From Taenia hydatigena (lineage: Eukaryota; Platyhelminthes; Cestoda; Cyclophyllidea; Taeniidae): 64,000 bases of DNA. A program made the translations under genes and the position numbers. The stretch lies in assembly GCA_036345935.2 (NCBI GenBank), contig JADWOT020001565.1:186001-250000 (forward strand), in the 5' to 3' direction. The first letter of the stretch is position 1. The number at the start of each line of letters is the position of its first letter. Positions 11,600-23,000 of this stretch are shown one piece after another. The notes below the pieces were generated by a model. It searched no databases. It was not told the DNA's origin and was given only the letters and a program-made list of their open reading frames with translations.

Positions 11600-11935
11600 G
11601 GCTGGTTGCGCCTTCGTCGCCTGTGTGCTGCGATGGACCGCAGTGGCTATTATCTCCATGCTGCAGACAATTCTCTCCCTCATTTCCTCTCTTCCCTTCC
11701 GAGGACGCAGCATTTGAAATACGTCACCTCTTTCACACAATCAATCCACTCCATCACCTGTCCAGCATGGTAAGTTCCAGTAGTGCCCATTTCCTTCTTA
11801 TCGTTTCCCCTTTCTCTCTTCCATTTACCACTCCACATTCATCCTCCTGCTTGTTTCATCTCATTTCCATGTCATTGACAATGTTGAACTTTCGCTTCAC
11901 TTTAGAAACAAATTCGATTCACTGATTTTCCGCCT
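11600..11935 (+). repeat. family A copy 3
   Basis: Tandem, same-direction neighbour of copy 2. It keeps the acceptor-like tract, GACGCAGCATTTGAAATACG, the AGCATGGTAAGTTCCAGTAG segment and the terminal TTTAGAAACAAATTCG. The upstream donor block is not recognisable. The 112-codon frame 11587-11925 has a mirror version at 57375-57713. Confidence 0.6.
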
Positions 11936-12084
11936 ATAGTGGTGCTTGGAATATGCGAATGCCTTAATGTGGAGAACTTGGTGGAGGCCTGCGACACTAT
12001 TCCTGGCTAGCAATGGGTTTCTCTCAACTTAACGACCCTCACAAGTTGACAGACTCCATCACTAGCCAGGAATGCTGTTGCAGG

Positions 12085-12650
12085 CATATTCTGAGTGCCA
12101 ACTTAGGCATTGTCCGTGAATTGGGAATGAGATGTCATAATTATGACGTTGAATGAGAAAAGCAGTGACATAAGTGAGAGAGGTAAAGACAAATAAAGAG
12201 AATGGAAGGGCAAGATGCAAATAGAGGCTACCGGAAACCACCCTGCTGTTAATTTGGTGGGGTAGATTGACTGTGTGACAGAGGTGACGAAGCTTAAATA
12301 CTGCGGCCTCAAACAGGGAGGAAAAAAGGCGAAAGAGGAGTTAGATTGGCCTCACAGTAGCATCAACACATTGCGCCGTTGCGTGTCGTCGAGTGTGAAA
12401 GTTACGCGATCGTCTTACCTCGACTGATCGTCCTTCGCCGTCCAATGGTAAAGAAAGATGCAAACAAAGCAGACGCTGTGGAGAGAACGGCCGTAGGAGT
12501 TGGGCGTTGGCATCAAATAAAGGCAGAAGAGATTGATTTTTCAGCAAGGAATTGACGATCATCGTAATTTCGCTGGTGTGATGTTGCCAGGAAAGTTACC
12601 TAAATTTGCACAGTAGAAACGAACGTCAGCAGTTATGTAGGTTTCCGGAC
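12085..12650 (-). repeat. family A copy 4
   Basis: Fullest copy on the minus strand. An exon-like block reads LPLFDANAQLL and LHLSLPLDGEGRSVE just before GTAAGACGATCGCG (donor near 12405-12420), followed by AQCVDATVRP, an acceptor tract and TATTTAAGCTTCGTCACCTC. It ends near 12091 at ATATTCTGAGTGCCAAC, a terminus also seen in copy 1 near 6520. Confidence 0.65.
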
Positions 12651-14510
12651 CACCGATGCTTGTTCCTGTTTCATGCTAAAGCTGTCTTCTTTATAGGATT
12701 ATCTACTCAGATATCTTGGAATCCCCGTCTCATAAAAAAGAGTGCTAAGATCTAGAAGTGACTAGTTATTGAATGCCTTGCAAGGTCATTTCGATTGCAA
12801 ATGAGCTGATTCATGGGTCGCACTGCCATTCTAGTTCCTTCGTGTATCTTTGGCATTGAAGAAGAATAAGAAGTGAAACACAGCTCGTAAAGGCATCATC
12901 GAGAAAAACTACCAGAGGATGGTCCTTCTTCCTAAGTGGTTATCCAGTTAGAGGGGTGAACAGTGAAGGCTTAAAAGCCTTTAAGTCGTAGCGATCATGA
13001 AGGAACTATTATGTGCTCTTAAAATTTTCTACAATTGGAACGAGAAGACTGTGCAAAAGGTACTCTTGGTAATTGCAACGAGCCAATTATAAACAGCACT
13101 AACGTTGGTACATCCTAGCCCCATCAGAGTAGCCTTAACCTCTTGTGCCACTGTCTGTGGTTCTGTCATGTAGCCTTAACCAATCTCGTAAATATTTACA
13201 TGTAGATGACGAAATTTACAAACAGGTAGCACCTCCGTGCAAGTTCACATGCGACTTGGACGCAATCCGCACCCTTTATGCCAAGAAAAGCATGCTTTCA
13301 CTATGGAACAGGTTGAGTTTATTGGAAGATTGGGTGACAACAAGGAGGTGGAATCTGGAATTTGCACAGATTCGTGTAAAATTGTGGGCCTTGGCTGTCC
13401 AATTTCATCGTCTATTACGTGGAAGGTTCCGTCTCTGTCATTTAAGATACCGGAAGCCCATCGACCGGTTAACCAACCATGTCATGGACAAAAGATAGGA
13501 GAAAGTAGATGTGTACGGTTGGGCGCACAAATATAGGCTGCTTGTTAAGTCTGAGCCTAAAAGGACACACAATGTTTTGAATGTGGTGAACATTAACGAA
13601 TGTAGACTGATCAGGCTGCTAGTCAGTTAAAAACCATGCGCAATCGCAGAGGAAGCGTGTTATTTGGAAGAAGAGTTATTCAGAGACGAGGTCACAAAAC
13701 CACCAAAGTCATTATTGGTCTCAACAACTACTCTTACAAGAGAAACGCTAGCGGTCAATTGTTAGCAGAGGAAGCTAGAAGTTATAGCAAACTATATTCG
13801 TTGACGGATCCACCACTTGCCACTCAGTAGACATGTTCTCTGTCATCGCTTCTGTTTCGATAGCCAGCCAGGAAATTTCGATAACACAGGGACAGCATTG
13901 CTAATAGACATAGAATCGCAGGCAGAGAAGGGGATTGGTTGATGCATAGAAAAAAGAGCTTTCTATGAAATGGAAACAGCATTGTTGCTCTTAATAAATA
14001 GCTGGCATTTCATTACTCAGCCGTTGCGGCTACTACACTGGGTGTAGGTTCAGAATTAGACAAACAACTAAAAGATATCGAAGGGAAGAATTGCCTCCTG
14101 ACTCACATGCATGCAGGAGACTCTGAACTCACCACTTAAAAGAAGTGTTCAGAGAGAACAAATTGAAGAGGTTCCTCAAGTGCCAAGAGAAGGAATTGAC
14201 TCTTCCAACTTTACTTGCAGCTTCGATCAAACGGCACCAAACGCACTTCCATATTAGCAACGTAAAGAAAGCTGAAATAAATACAATATTCTTAAACGTT
14301 GCGCTTGAATAATTTATTCTTCATTTGTGTCTCTGTTACAGGGAATGTTAATGTTAAATTCGCTACATCAACGCATAAATTAAACCTTGCAAAAGCTGCG
14401 CTTGTGCATTTTAGCAGCAAACAATAATGCTATCTGAGTGTCGCATGGATTATTTTCAAAGTAGTCTACTCAGTGCGGTTCGCATGAGGTGGTCGAAGGT
14501 GGCCGCTACA
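12651..14510. other. arm interval with decayed frames
   Basis: Overlapping frames at 13145-13498 and 13237-13536 (plus) have some coding character (EKHAFTMEQVEFIGRLGDNK, then Cys-rich CTDSCKIVGLGC), but the second is cut short by a stop in the mirror (55848-56033), so it is not maintained. A 64-codon frame at 13636-13830 is identical in both arms, with no recognised domain. Near 14465-14500 lies CAGTGCGGTTCGCATGAGG, similar to 7155-7175 reversed. Confidence 0.4.
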
Positions 14511-14696
14511 TCACAACGTTTGCGAGACATTGGCAGGCGGCGTGCACAATGAGTCTTCATCATCAGTAACAGCTGCCTTCCTTTGGCTTATCTTGCCGTT
14601 CCCACTTACCAATGTGGTGACCTTCAGTCTAGAGTCGAGAATAACCTTGACCGTGTAGGCAGCCTGACAAACCAGTTGTGCGAAGTAGCAGGCCAT
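14511..14696 (-). CDS. small conserved frame, 61 codons, possible exon
   Basis: ATG 14694-14696 to TGA, with a coding-like product: MACYFAQLVCQAAYTVKVIL, a basic middle and an acidic end (TDDEDSLCTPPANVS). The mirror at 54574-54759 keeps the whole frame with one visible Lys/Arg change. A perfect donor string GTAAGT lies inside the frame after KVTTL, so it could be a first exon whose real product continues elsewhere. No family recognised; chance preservation between recent duplicates is possible. Confidence 0.35.
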   Translation of the reverse strand: MACYFAQLVCQAAYTVKVILDSRLKVTTLVSGNGKISQRKAAVTDDEDSLCTPPANVSQTL

Positions 14697-15719
14697 TAAC
14701 CTTCTTTAGTATGGCCTTCGGCCTCCTTTTATCCTTCCTCTTTTCGGAGCAAGTGAACTGCTTGTGATAAATTCTTTAATACATAAGCACCACATCTGTC
14801 CGCCCCAAAAGACGTTTATCGCATTATTTACGGTAATTTTTCCTCTTGGACCCAACTTTATTTAGGAACACGTATTTGCATACTTTTATCAGTAGCTAGT
14901 GCCAGGAATCCCACCACATTGAGCTATCACACGCCCGGTATTTCGGTTCTTTTAAAAAGCTTTTTGTGGTAGTGAATTCCGTGTGTGAAATAGGCCCATG
15001 CAGTAATGCACTCAACGTAAAAGTAGGCGCACGAGATCGTCAAAAACTGCAAAACTAAGTCAAAATCTTTTTATGGAAGGCACTTATAGGCCAACGACTT
15101 TGCATTTCTTTGAGCCCACAGATTAGGATTGTCATCTGCAAGCAAAGGACTGTCCCACATGTTAATGTGATTAACCTAACTATTTTTTTCTGATGCTTCA
15201 CTCCAATAATGGGAGGGTAATCAGCTTAAAGTGACCAATACTAGACCTGCCCACCTTCTGAGCCTTAAAATGACCATGAAATAGCAGTCACAAAGCGTTA
15301 ACTATGGCATGAAGACGTAGTGATATCGGAGTATAAAACCAAGACGACTGCTGTTTTGCTAAGATGCCTTGCATAAAATGAAACTGATTTTTCCTCATCA
15401 TGTTGTGCGCTAGTTGCTTGGTTAGACAACCTGACTTCGCTCTATTGTTGTGCAAACCTTCAAATACAATTTTCATACTACATTGCCCAGCGTTCCGGAC
15501 GATTGGTCATGGCCTTAGACAGTAAATTGTTTTGATACGATAGAATCGATGATGTGCAAGGGTCGAGAATTTGATGACAGTTGGATGGCATGTTGTTGCT
15601 GCATCGCATGTTTCACATGAGGTCGTCCCTGCCACATTTCATGTGATTTGCTGATGCTACTCGCTATTTGCTATCCTTCTATCTCATAGATACCTTTACA
15701 GCAGTGCCTACAACATATC
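14697..15719. other. arm interval, nothing recognised
   Basis: AT-rich sequence with short frames only. The frame 15288-15476 (minus) is not kept as such in the mirror. No repeat family, RNA gene or regulatory site identified. Confidence 0.45.
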
Positions 15720-16080
15720 TGCCTCTCGCCTTTCCAAGAATAGCATGTGCGCCCTTTGAATCCTTCTCCTGACAAACATGGTTCATAAACCACCAAACAA
15801 ACCTATTCTGGTTGCTTTAAAAGCCACCAAATTAAGTGAGAAGGAGAAGGAAAATGTGGCGCAATAAGGAGACTATATTTGGGTTGTTAAATACAAAAAA
15901 AATTAACGTTTGTGAAAAGTGCTGATGTTCTTGAACCATAGGTCGCAATGGACAATTTGACAGCATCATTAAACTGAGTCGTCCAACTGCAGGGCATTCG
16001 ACACAGTACATTCGCCAATGCGGTTCCATTATGCATACGCAGCAGCCGTAGTACGTACTAATAGGTCTAGCCGTACTCAT
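15720..16080 (-). pseudogene. family B copy 2, frameshifted relic
   Basis: The 82-codon frame 15832-16080 carries WRMYCVECPAVGRLSL, matching copies 1 and 3. Downstream the homology goes on in another frame (KDSKGAHAILGKARGRYVVG), so at least one frameshift has occurred. It lies directly downstream of family A copy 5 on the same strand, the same A-then-B order as copy 1. Confidence 0.5.
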
Positions 16081-16379
16081 TTCATGTACTGATGGGATCT
16101 ATGCATCTTGGATCACGAATTACTGACTAAACAATGTGAAATGTGACAAACTTCGCAGAAATATAGTTGTATATGCAGTGTGGAGCTGAAAAATTGGTAG
16201 AAATGAAACAGCAGAGTATACTTGATGACCTGTTGAAGAAAAGATTGACTAGATGAAGTTCAAGTTGCCAAATGCACTCATTTGCTCCCTGAATTACTCA
16301 TCAGCTGCAAACGGACTTTGGTTGACGATCGATGCGGCTTGAGAAAACAACATGCGACTCAACTGCTGATTGGACCACA

Positions 16380-16870
16380 TTTGAAGTTCCGATGTAACGC
16401 AAGTAGGTCATCATCAGTAGCATGGGAATAGGATTTAGGGATAGTGAAGTAAAAAGGAACTACGGAAATCCACCATGCTTGAAAGGTGATATGGTGATTG
16501 ACTGTGTAACGGAGGGGACGAGGTATGAATACTGCGGCCATGGAAGCGGAATTGTGTTGACCTCACAATGGCGTCAACACGTTGGATTGCTTAACGTTGT
16601 TTTATGTGAAAGCCACGCGATCGCCTCACCACAATTAACTGTTCTTCGACATTTACTGGTAAAGATGAATGCGAGGAAAGTAGACGCGGAAAAGAGAATA
16701 TGACCGTTTATTTTTGCGGTAGAACTGGTAATGGAGTAGTTCATAGGCATCAAATGAAGGCAGAAGCAGTCGGTTTTTCTTCAAGGAGTTGATAATCATC
16801 ACAGTGTTACTGAGGCGTGATAACACCAATAAAGACAGCAGGTCTTTCGGCACTAAACTTGGAAGGGGCT
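16380..16870 (-). repeat. family A copy 5
   Basis: Minus strand: CATCACAGTGTTACTGAGG near 16798, an exon-like block (LLPSFDAYELL), GTGAGGCGATCGCG donor-like site near 16620, a VDAIVRS-coding core, then CGGCCGCAGT-type acceptor and TATTCATACCTCGTCCCCTC and AGCATGGTGGATTTCC. More degraded than copies 1 and 4. Confidence 0.6.
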
Positions 16871-17219
16871 CAATGAGCAGTGATGTCGAATGTTAATATT
16901 TTTCTCATCTCACCATTTGTCCACCGGGATTCACGTCCAGTCGTGGAATATTACCAGAAGCAAGTGCAATTTTCGGCAATTTTCGCTCAGGCTTGCTGAT
17001 TCCTTCTCCGATGGGCCATTAACCATGGTCTCATGCTTCATTATGACATGCTTCCAATCCCCACGCTGTATGGACAACTATACGTCTGCCATGTTTACCA
17101 ACTTTTTACATTGAAAATCACTGATTCGTTCTCCGAATAGTAGCGATACATCGGTATCTGTTTTTGGAGCGGCAGACTGATTGCTGCACACCTCCATAAG
17201 GTTGTTCTTTAAGTTGAGG

Positions 17220-17425
17220 GATTATATGCCATCCTTAGTGACACAAAAATGGTATAAAGTGATGTTGATGGCACATGAGACAAAGTAAGTAATAAATGCA
17301 ATGTGGTATAGATAGAGAAGTAAGAAGAAGCAAGTAGAGACTACCAGGACATACCATTTTGGAAAGACGCTATTCCGGATTGGCCGGGTAGCAGAGGTGT
17401 AGGGCTTCAAATACTGATACATTGA
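17220..17425 (-). repeat. family A copy 6, 3' part only
   Basis: Only the downstream part is left: TATTTGAAGCCCTACACC, AATGGTATGTCCTGGTAG and a hydrophobic-coding stretch (YVLVVSTCFFLLLYLYHIAF) ending near GTGTCACTAAGGATGG. No donor block or core motif. Confidence 0.5.
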
Positions 17426-17429
17426 CGAT

Positions 17430-18900
17430 GATTACATGTCGGAAGTCGCGTTCAAGAACTAACTCTCATCAAACTTAGCTGAGATCACTGACCCTAAGTA
17501 GAACATGGACTTGTACTCGTACTCGGAATCGGAATTGTACTGCAATGCTCCCCTAAGCTGCGTGCTTGCAATCAAGTTAAGGTGATGTGCTTGTGCTCAT
17601 AATAACCACGATTACCATAGTTCTTTAGTAAGTCAACCTATTTCGATGAAAGAGTGTGAGGATTGGATTAGTTGGTCTGAGTGACAATCGATATCCTCAT
17701 GAGAGGACTTCCCTACGAATAGTAGTATGGGAATAAGAATTGGCCCACCTAATCTGGGATGCAGAAATGCGCCTAAGTTGCGTGCAAGGCATAACTTGAA
17801 TACGCGTTCCTCTCAGTTAATGGATGGTTGGAGAAGGTATCAAAGTCATCCGTGTGCAGGCGCGCTCTTGTTTATACTCAAAAGGTCAGGAGAACCGAAT
17901 GCAGTGATGCGGAGTTGTGACACAACGAGACATTTCAGCTGGTGAAGTGAATGTCTGTCCGTGGGACACATCCATAGATCTACACTCGCACCATTGCGCC
18001 ATGCATTCCCATCCACAAACAGAAATAAAGAAATGTGCCTCACACTGGATGCCAAGTCGGCATATTTCCTCCGCTTGCACCCATGTGCACAAACAGTTTA
18101 TTCACGGGTGAAAAATCATTTACCGATGAGAAAGCTTATAACTGGATTTCAGTCAATCATCGGCAGCTAACATCAATGTTCAGTGAGAGACTTTACGATA
18201 TTAGCTAATTTCCATTTCCAGTTTAGCTTCTTATCCTGCACCACAATAGCCTCTCTCCGACCCTTAATAGAGCCGGCAACGCATATTCCATCCCAGCATT
18301 ATGTGTGCCTTCGTATACGGAGAGCAGGAAATGCAAAGTAACTATACGCTTTCCTTCTTTTGAGTACCCAAGGTTGGTAAATCGTAAAGCAGTGATTCAA
18401 CTCTTTATGAGTTGGGCTCCTAGGCATATCTGCATGGCCTATCGCGTTCTTAACTAAAATGACAAAAATATTTGAGCAAAACCTATACGAGACACAATCG
18501 GTAAGTTATCTTTTACTTTTACCGATATCAGTGCTACTGGAGTGTTTCTTCTGTCAAGCCATTACCTAAATTGCTGACAGGACGACTTGTTACGCCAAAT
18601 GCTCTCGGCAGCATTAACGCTATGAGTGACCTGTTTGGATCCACTAATATTGCTGTCAACATGCAAAATTATTACGGTTGACGTGGTTGTCATGACCGAA
18701 AACATTGACGGAATCGAATCGCAAGTACGCGGATGGGAAAGCATTGGTGTCGGAGCCCAAGTCCTAGTGAGAACACGAGTTCGTGTTCTACTCAGCCAAA
18801 TGTGACCAGCTTCGGTGTTTGACCGTGACTCTCAGCATTCAGCCTTCTGAATAGTCTTCAGTAAACTTGCATTTCTTAAGTCTGCTCGTCGATATCCAGT
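17430..18900. repeat. family C scraps
   Basis: Pieces at about 17430-17600 (CACTGACCC, GAACATGGACTTG, TGCTTGCAATC) and 18740-18900 (GTTTGACCGTGACTCTCAGC, CAGTAAACTTGCAT) match the longer family C copy at 22400-23000. The sequence between (17600-18740) holds short frames on both strands, kept in the mirror but without recognisable content. Confidence 0.45.
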
Positions 18901-19079
18901 CTGGAGAGGGAGAGTTGGAGAACTCCTCTCGTTTCTCTGATCAGGATTCGAATGGCGATCCGGTAGAACAGACTATAAATGTCTTCTTCACATTCCATCT
19001 TCACGCGCTTCAATTCTCCGCATTTTATAAACAGATCTGATACCATGCAACTTTAAAGGCATATTCAGTCGCAGACCTA

Positions 19080-19560
19080 CTAAAGTGTGTTGCGTTTCCT
19101 AAAGATATTATCGAGATGGATAAGCGTCGCAACATTACTCATGCCACTGAGTTTGCTTTTAAAGTTGCAAAGTAACAGGTCTGCATATAAGGTAAGGGGA
19201 ATTGGAGTAGGTGCCTGACCCACCTGGTCAGAACTAACTGCTACATGTAACATGCAAATCGTAAGATTTTCGAGGCTGCGTGATAGCTTTGCGCAATGAA
19301 TGCCACAATTTGTGCTATTATCCACTGCTGCTTAGGCCTCAATCCGTGTTAACGACACCAAATCGCCGTATGTGAAACTGTGTAGCCATTGGTAAGGTAA
19401 GAAGCCACTACGAGTTCTGAATCGCTAAGCTCCTGTCTTTTCCTCCTTTGGGCATAACTCGGCAAGTTCATTTGCGCCTGATGCGCATTAACGTTTGAAC
19501 GTGACTCTCGACATACAATCATCGACAATTTATCAGTGTTTGAACCTCACCGTCCGGGTC
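19080..19560 (-). repeat. family C copy with a large deletion (left arm)
   Basis: Matches 22400-22640: AGTAACAGGTCTGCATATAAGG, the AGGTGCCTGACCCACCTGG region and similar codons (LLLCNFKSKLSGMSNVATL here; LLLCKFKRLFRGRSDIATV there). After ACCTGG the left arm jumps straight to TCAGAACTAACTGC, where the right arm has about 555 more bases of family C. The deletion therefore occurred in the left arm. Confidence 0.6.
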
Positions 19561-21119
19561 ATTCAGTCAATCCACGATGGTACCCTTTAAAGTGGTACTG
19601 TTCAGTGGTTCCTATTTACCTTGCGTTTCTGCTTAACCTGCCATCCCTCATTCATTGCTTTTGTTGTCTTTTCCACTACCGCAATCCTCTCATTCCAATT
19701 CCGTGTTACTAAAGATGACTTGCTCTTAAATCACTTTAGATGTGGAGGATGTGGTGGATGTCTGCAACACCATTTCTCACAGGTGATGAATGCTTTCGAA
19801 TCGGCGATCCTAGCATCAGCAATGGAAAGTGTACCAGTGAGCACCAACTGCTTACTGGAACCCACTTGCCGTTGCTAAAAATGGTCAAAGAAAATAGAGT
19901 TCTTCCAGCAATATTCATCTTAGTCTGCTTGGTCCTCTCTTTAACAGATCTTTAATTGCTACTTCATGTTTAATCCTCACCTACTTTATTTCGCTGCGTA
20001 GAAGATTTGCTAAAGCGCACTGCTTTTGTACACACTATTAACGTGAAGAACCGTTTCAACATTATTTTTGTCACTGAAGGAGGGTAAAGAATTTATTAAA
20101 ATGAAATGAAGTGCTTAGCAAACGGAGGTAAATATCGCTGGTAGAATTCCATTCTACGGTATCCAATTTCATGAGTCGGTTCTCTGCGGGCCGTTGGTAT
20201 GGTTTGTACAAGTACCACGCGAAATAAGTGCTTGTTGAGCCACAGCCATTTGCTGATGCATTGACGCACTTGTGACCAACTCCAACTCTTCATCCCCTAA
20301 TTAGGTAACATCGAAGACAAATGGAAACCGCAAATCTACTGGTAGCGATCGAATAGGATAAAGGTCGGGAGTTAAGGCACTCAAACATGAAGCTGGGCTC
20401 AACCATCAAAGCTTCTCTGTTCTGCATGCTTGTAATCCGTCCTCATCAATGTTTCTTAGCAATGATAACTATGCTCGACCTGACAACTTGGTGGTTTGTA
20501 GGGAGGTTGAGAGTGAGAAGGGATGAGTGACAATATCCTACATTAGGAGGCTGCTTTGAAAGTAATGATGAGGTGGCAAGAAACAAACTTTGTTTTGTGT
20601 TTGACGCGATGCAACCCATTCCTATTGCTTGCCTATGGTTAACGTAAAGGTGTCTACAAATGCTAGGAAAACTTAAAGCCACGCAGCTAAGCACATTTGT
20701 CATAATAAAAAGGCAGTCTAACTTGGAGACGACTCAAATTAACTCATTAGTGCAAATAAAGAGCAGAAGTGGAAGGCAAATTAGAGACGCATATTTGCTC
20801 TACACTAGTCACCTAAAATGTAGGTTTGAGATGAAGATTATCAAAACTCGTCACTTCGTCTGTCATTAAAATGTATCTCTTGCTTCGGCTTCAATTAATG
20901 TTGAACATGTCAAATCGCCGTGCGTGTAGCTGTGGCGTCTTTACAAAGTAAGGTGACACTTCAAGTGCAGTGTCTCCAAAGTTCTGCCTTTGACTGTGTC
21001 AAACATAATGTGCGTGACTTTTGAGTTCTCCTTCTAGATCAACAGAACACGCAACCTATCAAGCTAGGCGATTTGATGTGAGAAACGCGGAGTAGCCATG
21101 CGGTAAATAAAGCTGCTGT
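19561..21119. repeat. further family C material and unassigned sequence
   Basis: A stretch at 20290-20640 parallels the family C downstream part (GCATGCTTGTAATCC, then AAGAAACAAACTTTG). A piece near 19850 (TTACTGGAACCCACTTGCCG) resembles the family A AGCATGGTGGGTTCCAGTA segment in reverse. The frames seen here are short and overlap on both strands. Confidence 0.4.
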
Positions 21120-21716
21120 TTATGTTACTACGATTGCTAAAGAGAAAGGAAAACGGTAAGCTGAAGAAAAGTAGTGCATCTGAGTACGCAATGGCCATAA
21201 ATAGCGCATGTCAAATGTGTGATGCTTTGATAAATTGCATTTGTCCTTGCATCTACCGCCAACAGTCTTCAACTGGAAGTCAGTCGTAATAAGCGAAATG
21301 CAGCAAGTCACCAAGTTGACGTGTCCGACTTCACATTGCTTGACACAATACATTCGCCATTCCACCGGAGTTGTTGCAGGTGGACAACCCTCGAAGTTGT
21401 TGGAACTCGCGACAAGCTTTGCAAAGGGGTGAATATCATCTGCTTCATCATCCAAACTCCATGGCAGGAGGGCTGTGACTAATACATGATGCCACTTGAT
21501 GGCGTCTTGGAAGCGCAGTAATTGATGCCTGAACCGAATTTCTAGATCCATCTGCAATACGTAGCATTCGTAGTGCAAGACGTCACTTTCAGAATCTCTT
21601 CTTCCAATCTCGCTAAAATATATTGAGCTACCTTTTGCATTCACATGGGCAAAATCGTTATGAATCAATGTGTCAATAGCATCTGTAAGGTACGGGCACG
21701 CACAATCATTCATCAC
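21120..21716 (-). CDS. family B copy 3, best-preserved, 198 codons
   Basis: ATG 21714-21716 to stop, 198 residues, with no internal break. The N-terminal half is acidic and looks globular (IDTLIHNDFAHVNAKGSSIY, then HYECYVLQMDLEIRFRHQLL and LPWSLDDEADDIHPFAKL). The middle holds the family motif WRMYCVKQCEVGHVNLVTCC and the end is Cys- and Lys-rich (VGGRCKDKCNLSKHH). The mirror 47039-47635 keeps all 198 codons with two visible changes (Trp/Ser and Val/Ala). No signal peptide or membrane segment. It could be a long exon of a larger gene rather than a whole protein. I do not recognise the family, and near-identity between recent arms is weak evidence of selection. Confidence 0.4.
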   Translation of the reverse strand: MMNDCACPYLTDAIDTLIHNDFAHVNAKGSSIYFSEIGRRDSESDVLHYECYVLQMDLEIRFRHQLLRFQDAIKWHHVLVTALLPWSLDDEADDIHPFAKLVASSNNFEGCPPATTPVEWRMYCVKQCEVGHVNLVTCCISLITTDFQLKTVGGRCKDKCNLSKHHTFDMRYLWPLRTQMHYFSSAYRFPFSLAIVVT

Positions 21717-22199
21717 GATCTCTAACGCTCGACGTTCATTGGTAATACATCCATTTGAGGTAGCAATTGTTAGGATGCCAAAAAGAAAATAGACTTGACA
21801 GTAATGAATACGGTTGTGAGCATTTATTTCCCCAATCGATGGTTACTAGTTCATGGCTTGAGTACTGCATAGTTCAACAGCCCTACTTTTGTCACTCATC
21901 CATCATTTGCTATGTTTGTTCCACTTTCAAGTGGGCTTTGTTACAAATTTTATGTTATCAAAACAAGCGACAACTCTCTTTTATGGGATGGTTGCTTACG
22001 GCAAGACAACAAACGAAGGTCTATCTTGCATCAAGAATGACTGGGCAATGACAAAACGGAACCATCGTTGGAGGCATCAGCTTACTCTTGCGTCTTCTTT
22101 ACTCCTCTTCTTACAGCAATGAAGCGATTCTAGGTTGTGTTAAGTCGCACATTCTTTTTTACCCCTTCCTCTGGTTGAATCACCATCGTAAGGTAAAGT

Positions 22200-23000
22200 A
22201 GGCGGATCCATCGCCATGAACCTGCGTCGTCATGTGGACAGAGACCATTCATATTCTGCGCAAAATTTCTAGTGATATGCTAAATGGCACGAAGAGAGGA
22301 TTCTCCAACTGAATTGCCAGTTTGTTGACAAATACCAGTAAAGGTGCACTGCGCAACTTTAGACGCAATCACAGTTGCAGACCTAGTGAAGAGTGCTGCA
22401 TTTCTTGTAAATACTAACGACTTAGCGAACTGTTGCAATATCGCTCCTACCACGGAAAAGGCGTTTAAATTTGCACAGTAACAGAGCTGGATACAAGGTA
22501 CGGTGAGCTGAAGTGGATGTCCGGCTTACCTGGCCCTTTGGATTGATGTGGGAGACATCCCTTAAATCTGTCTTTTTTGGTTTGATGGAGCCAGTAGAGG
22601 CGAAAATGCAAGTCCACTGAGGGTCGAGAGTCACGGTGAAACATTAACGCCCATCAGGCGCAAATGAAGACACTGACCCTTTGTAGAACAAGGATTTGGA
22701 CTTGGACGCCAAGGCTCGTCCCTGCTGCATGCTTGTGATCTAGTTCTGTCAATATTAGCATTAATTATAACAACGTTTATGATTACAAGTTGTTGCTTTA
22801 AAGCGTTTGGATAGAGGACAGACAGGGGCAGATTAGGGAGGGGTGACCCTTATGAGAAGGCTGCGCTAAAATTAATGGTGAAGAAGCAAAAGAACAAGCT
22901 TCGCTATTTGTTTATTGTTAAACAATGTAATCCTACTGTTTGCCCACCGCCATGCTACATTTCGCTGCCGTCAAATCGTCAATTGGCGACTCCTACAATA
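22200..23000 (-). repeat. family D plus C, longest left-arm copy
   Basis: Family D (22200-22390, reverse complement of 4860-5130) runs into family C (22400-23000), showing they form one unit. Landmarks of C include AACGCCCATCAGGCGCAAATG, GTAGAACAAGGATTTGGAC and GATCTAGTTCTGTCAATATT. A 70-codon minus frame (22422-22634) reads through part of it. This copy is the reference used to polarise the indel at 49529-50082. Confidence 0.6.
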
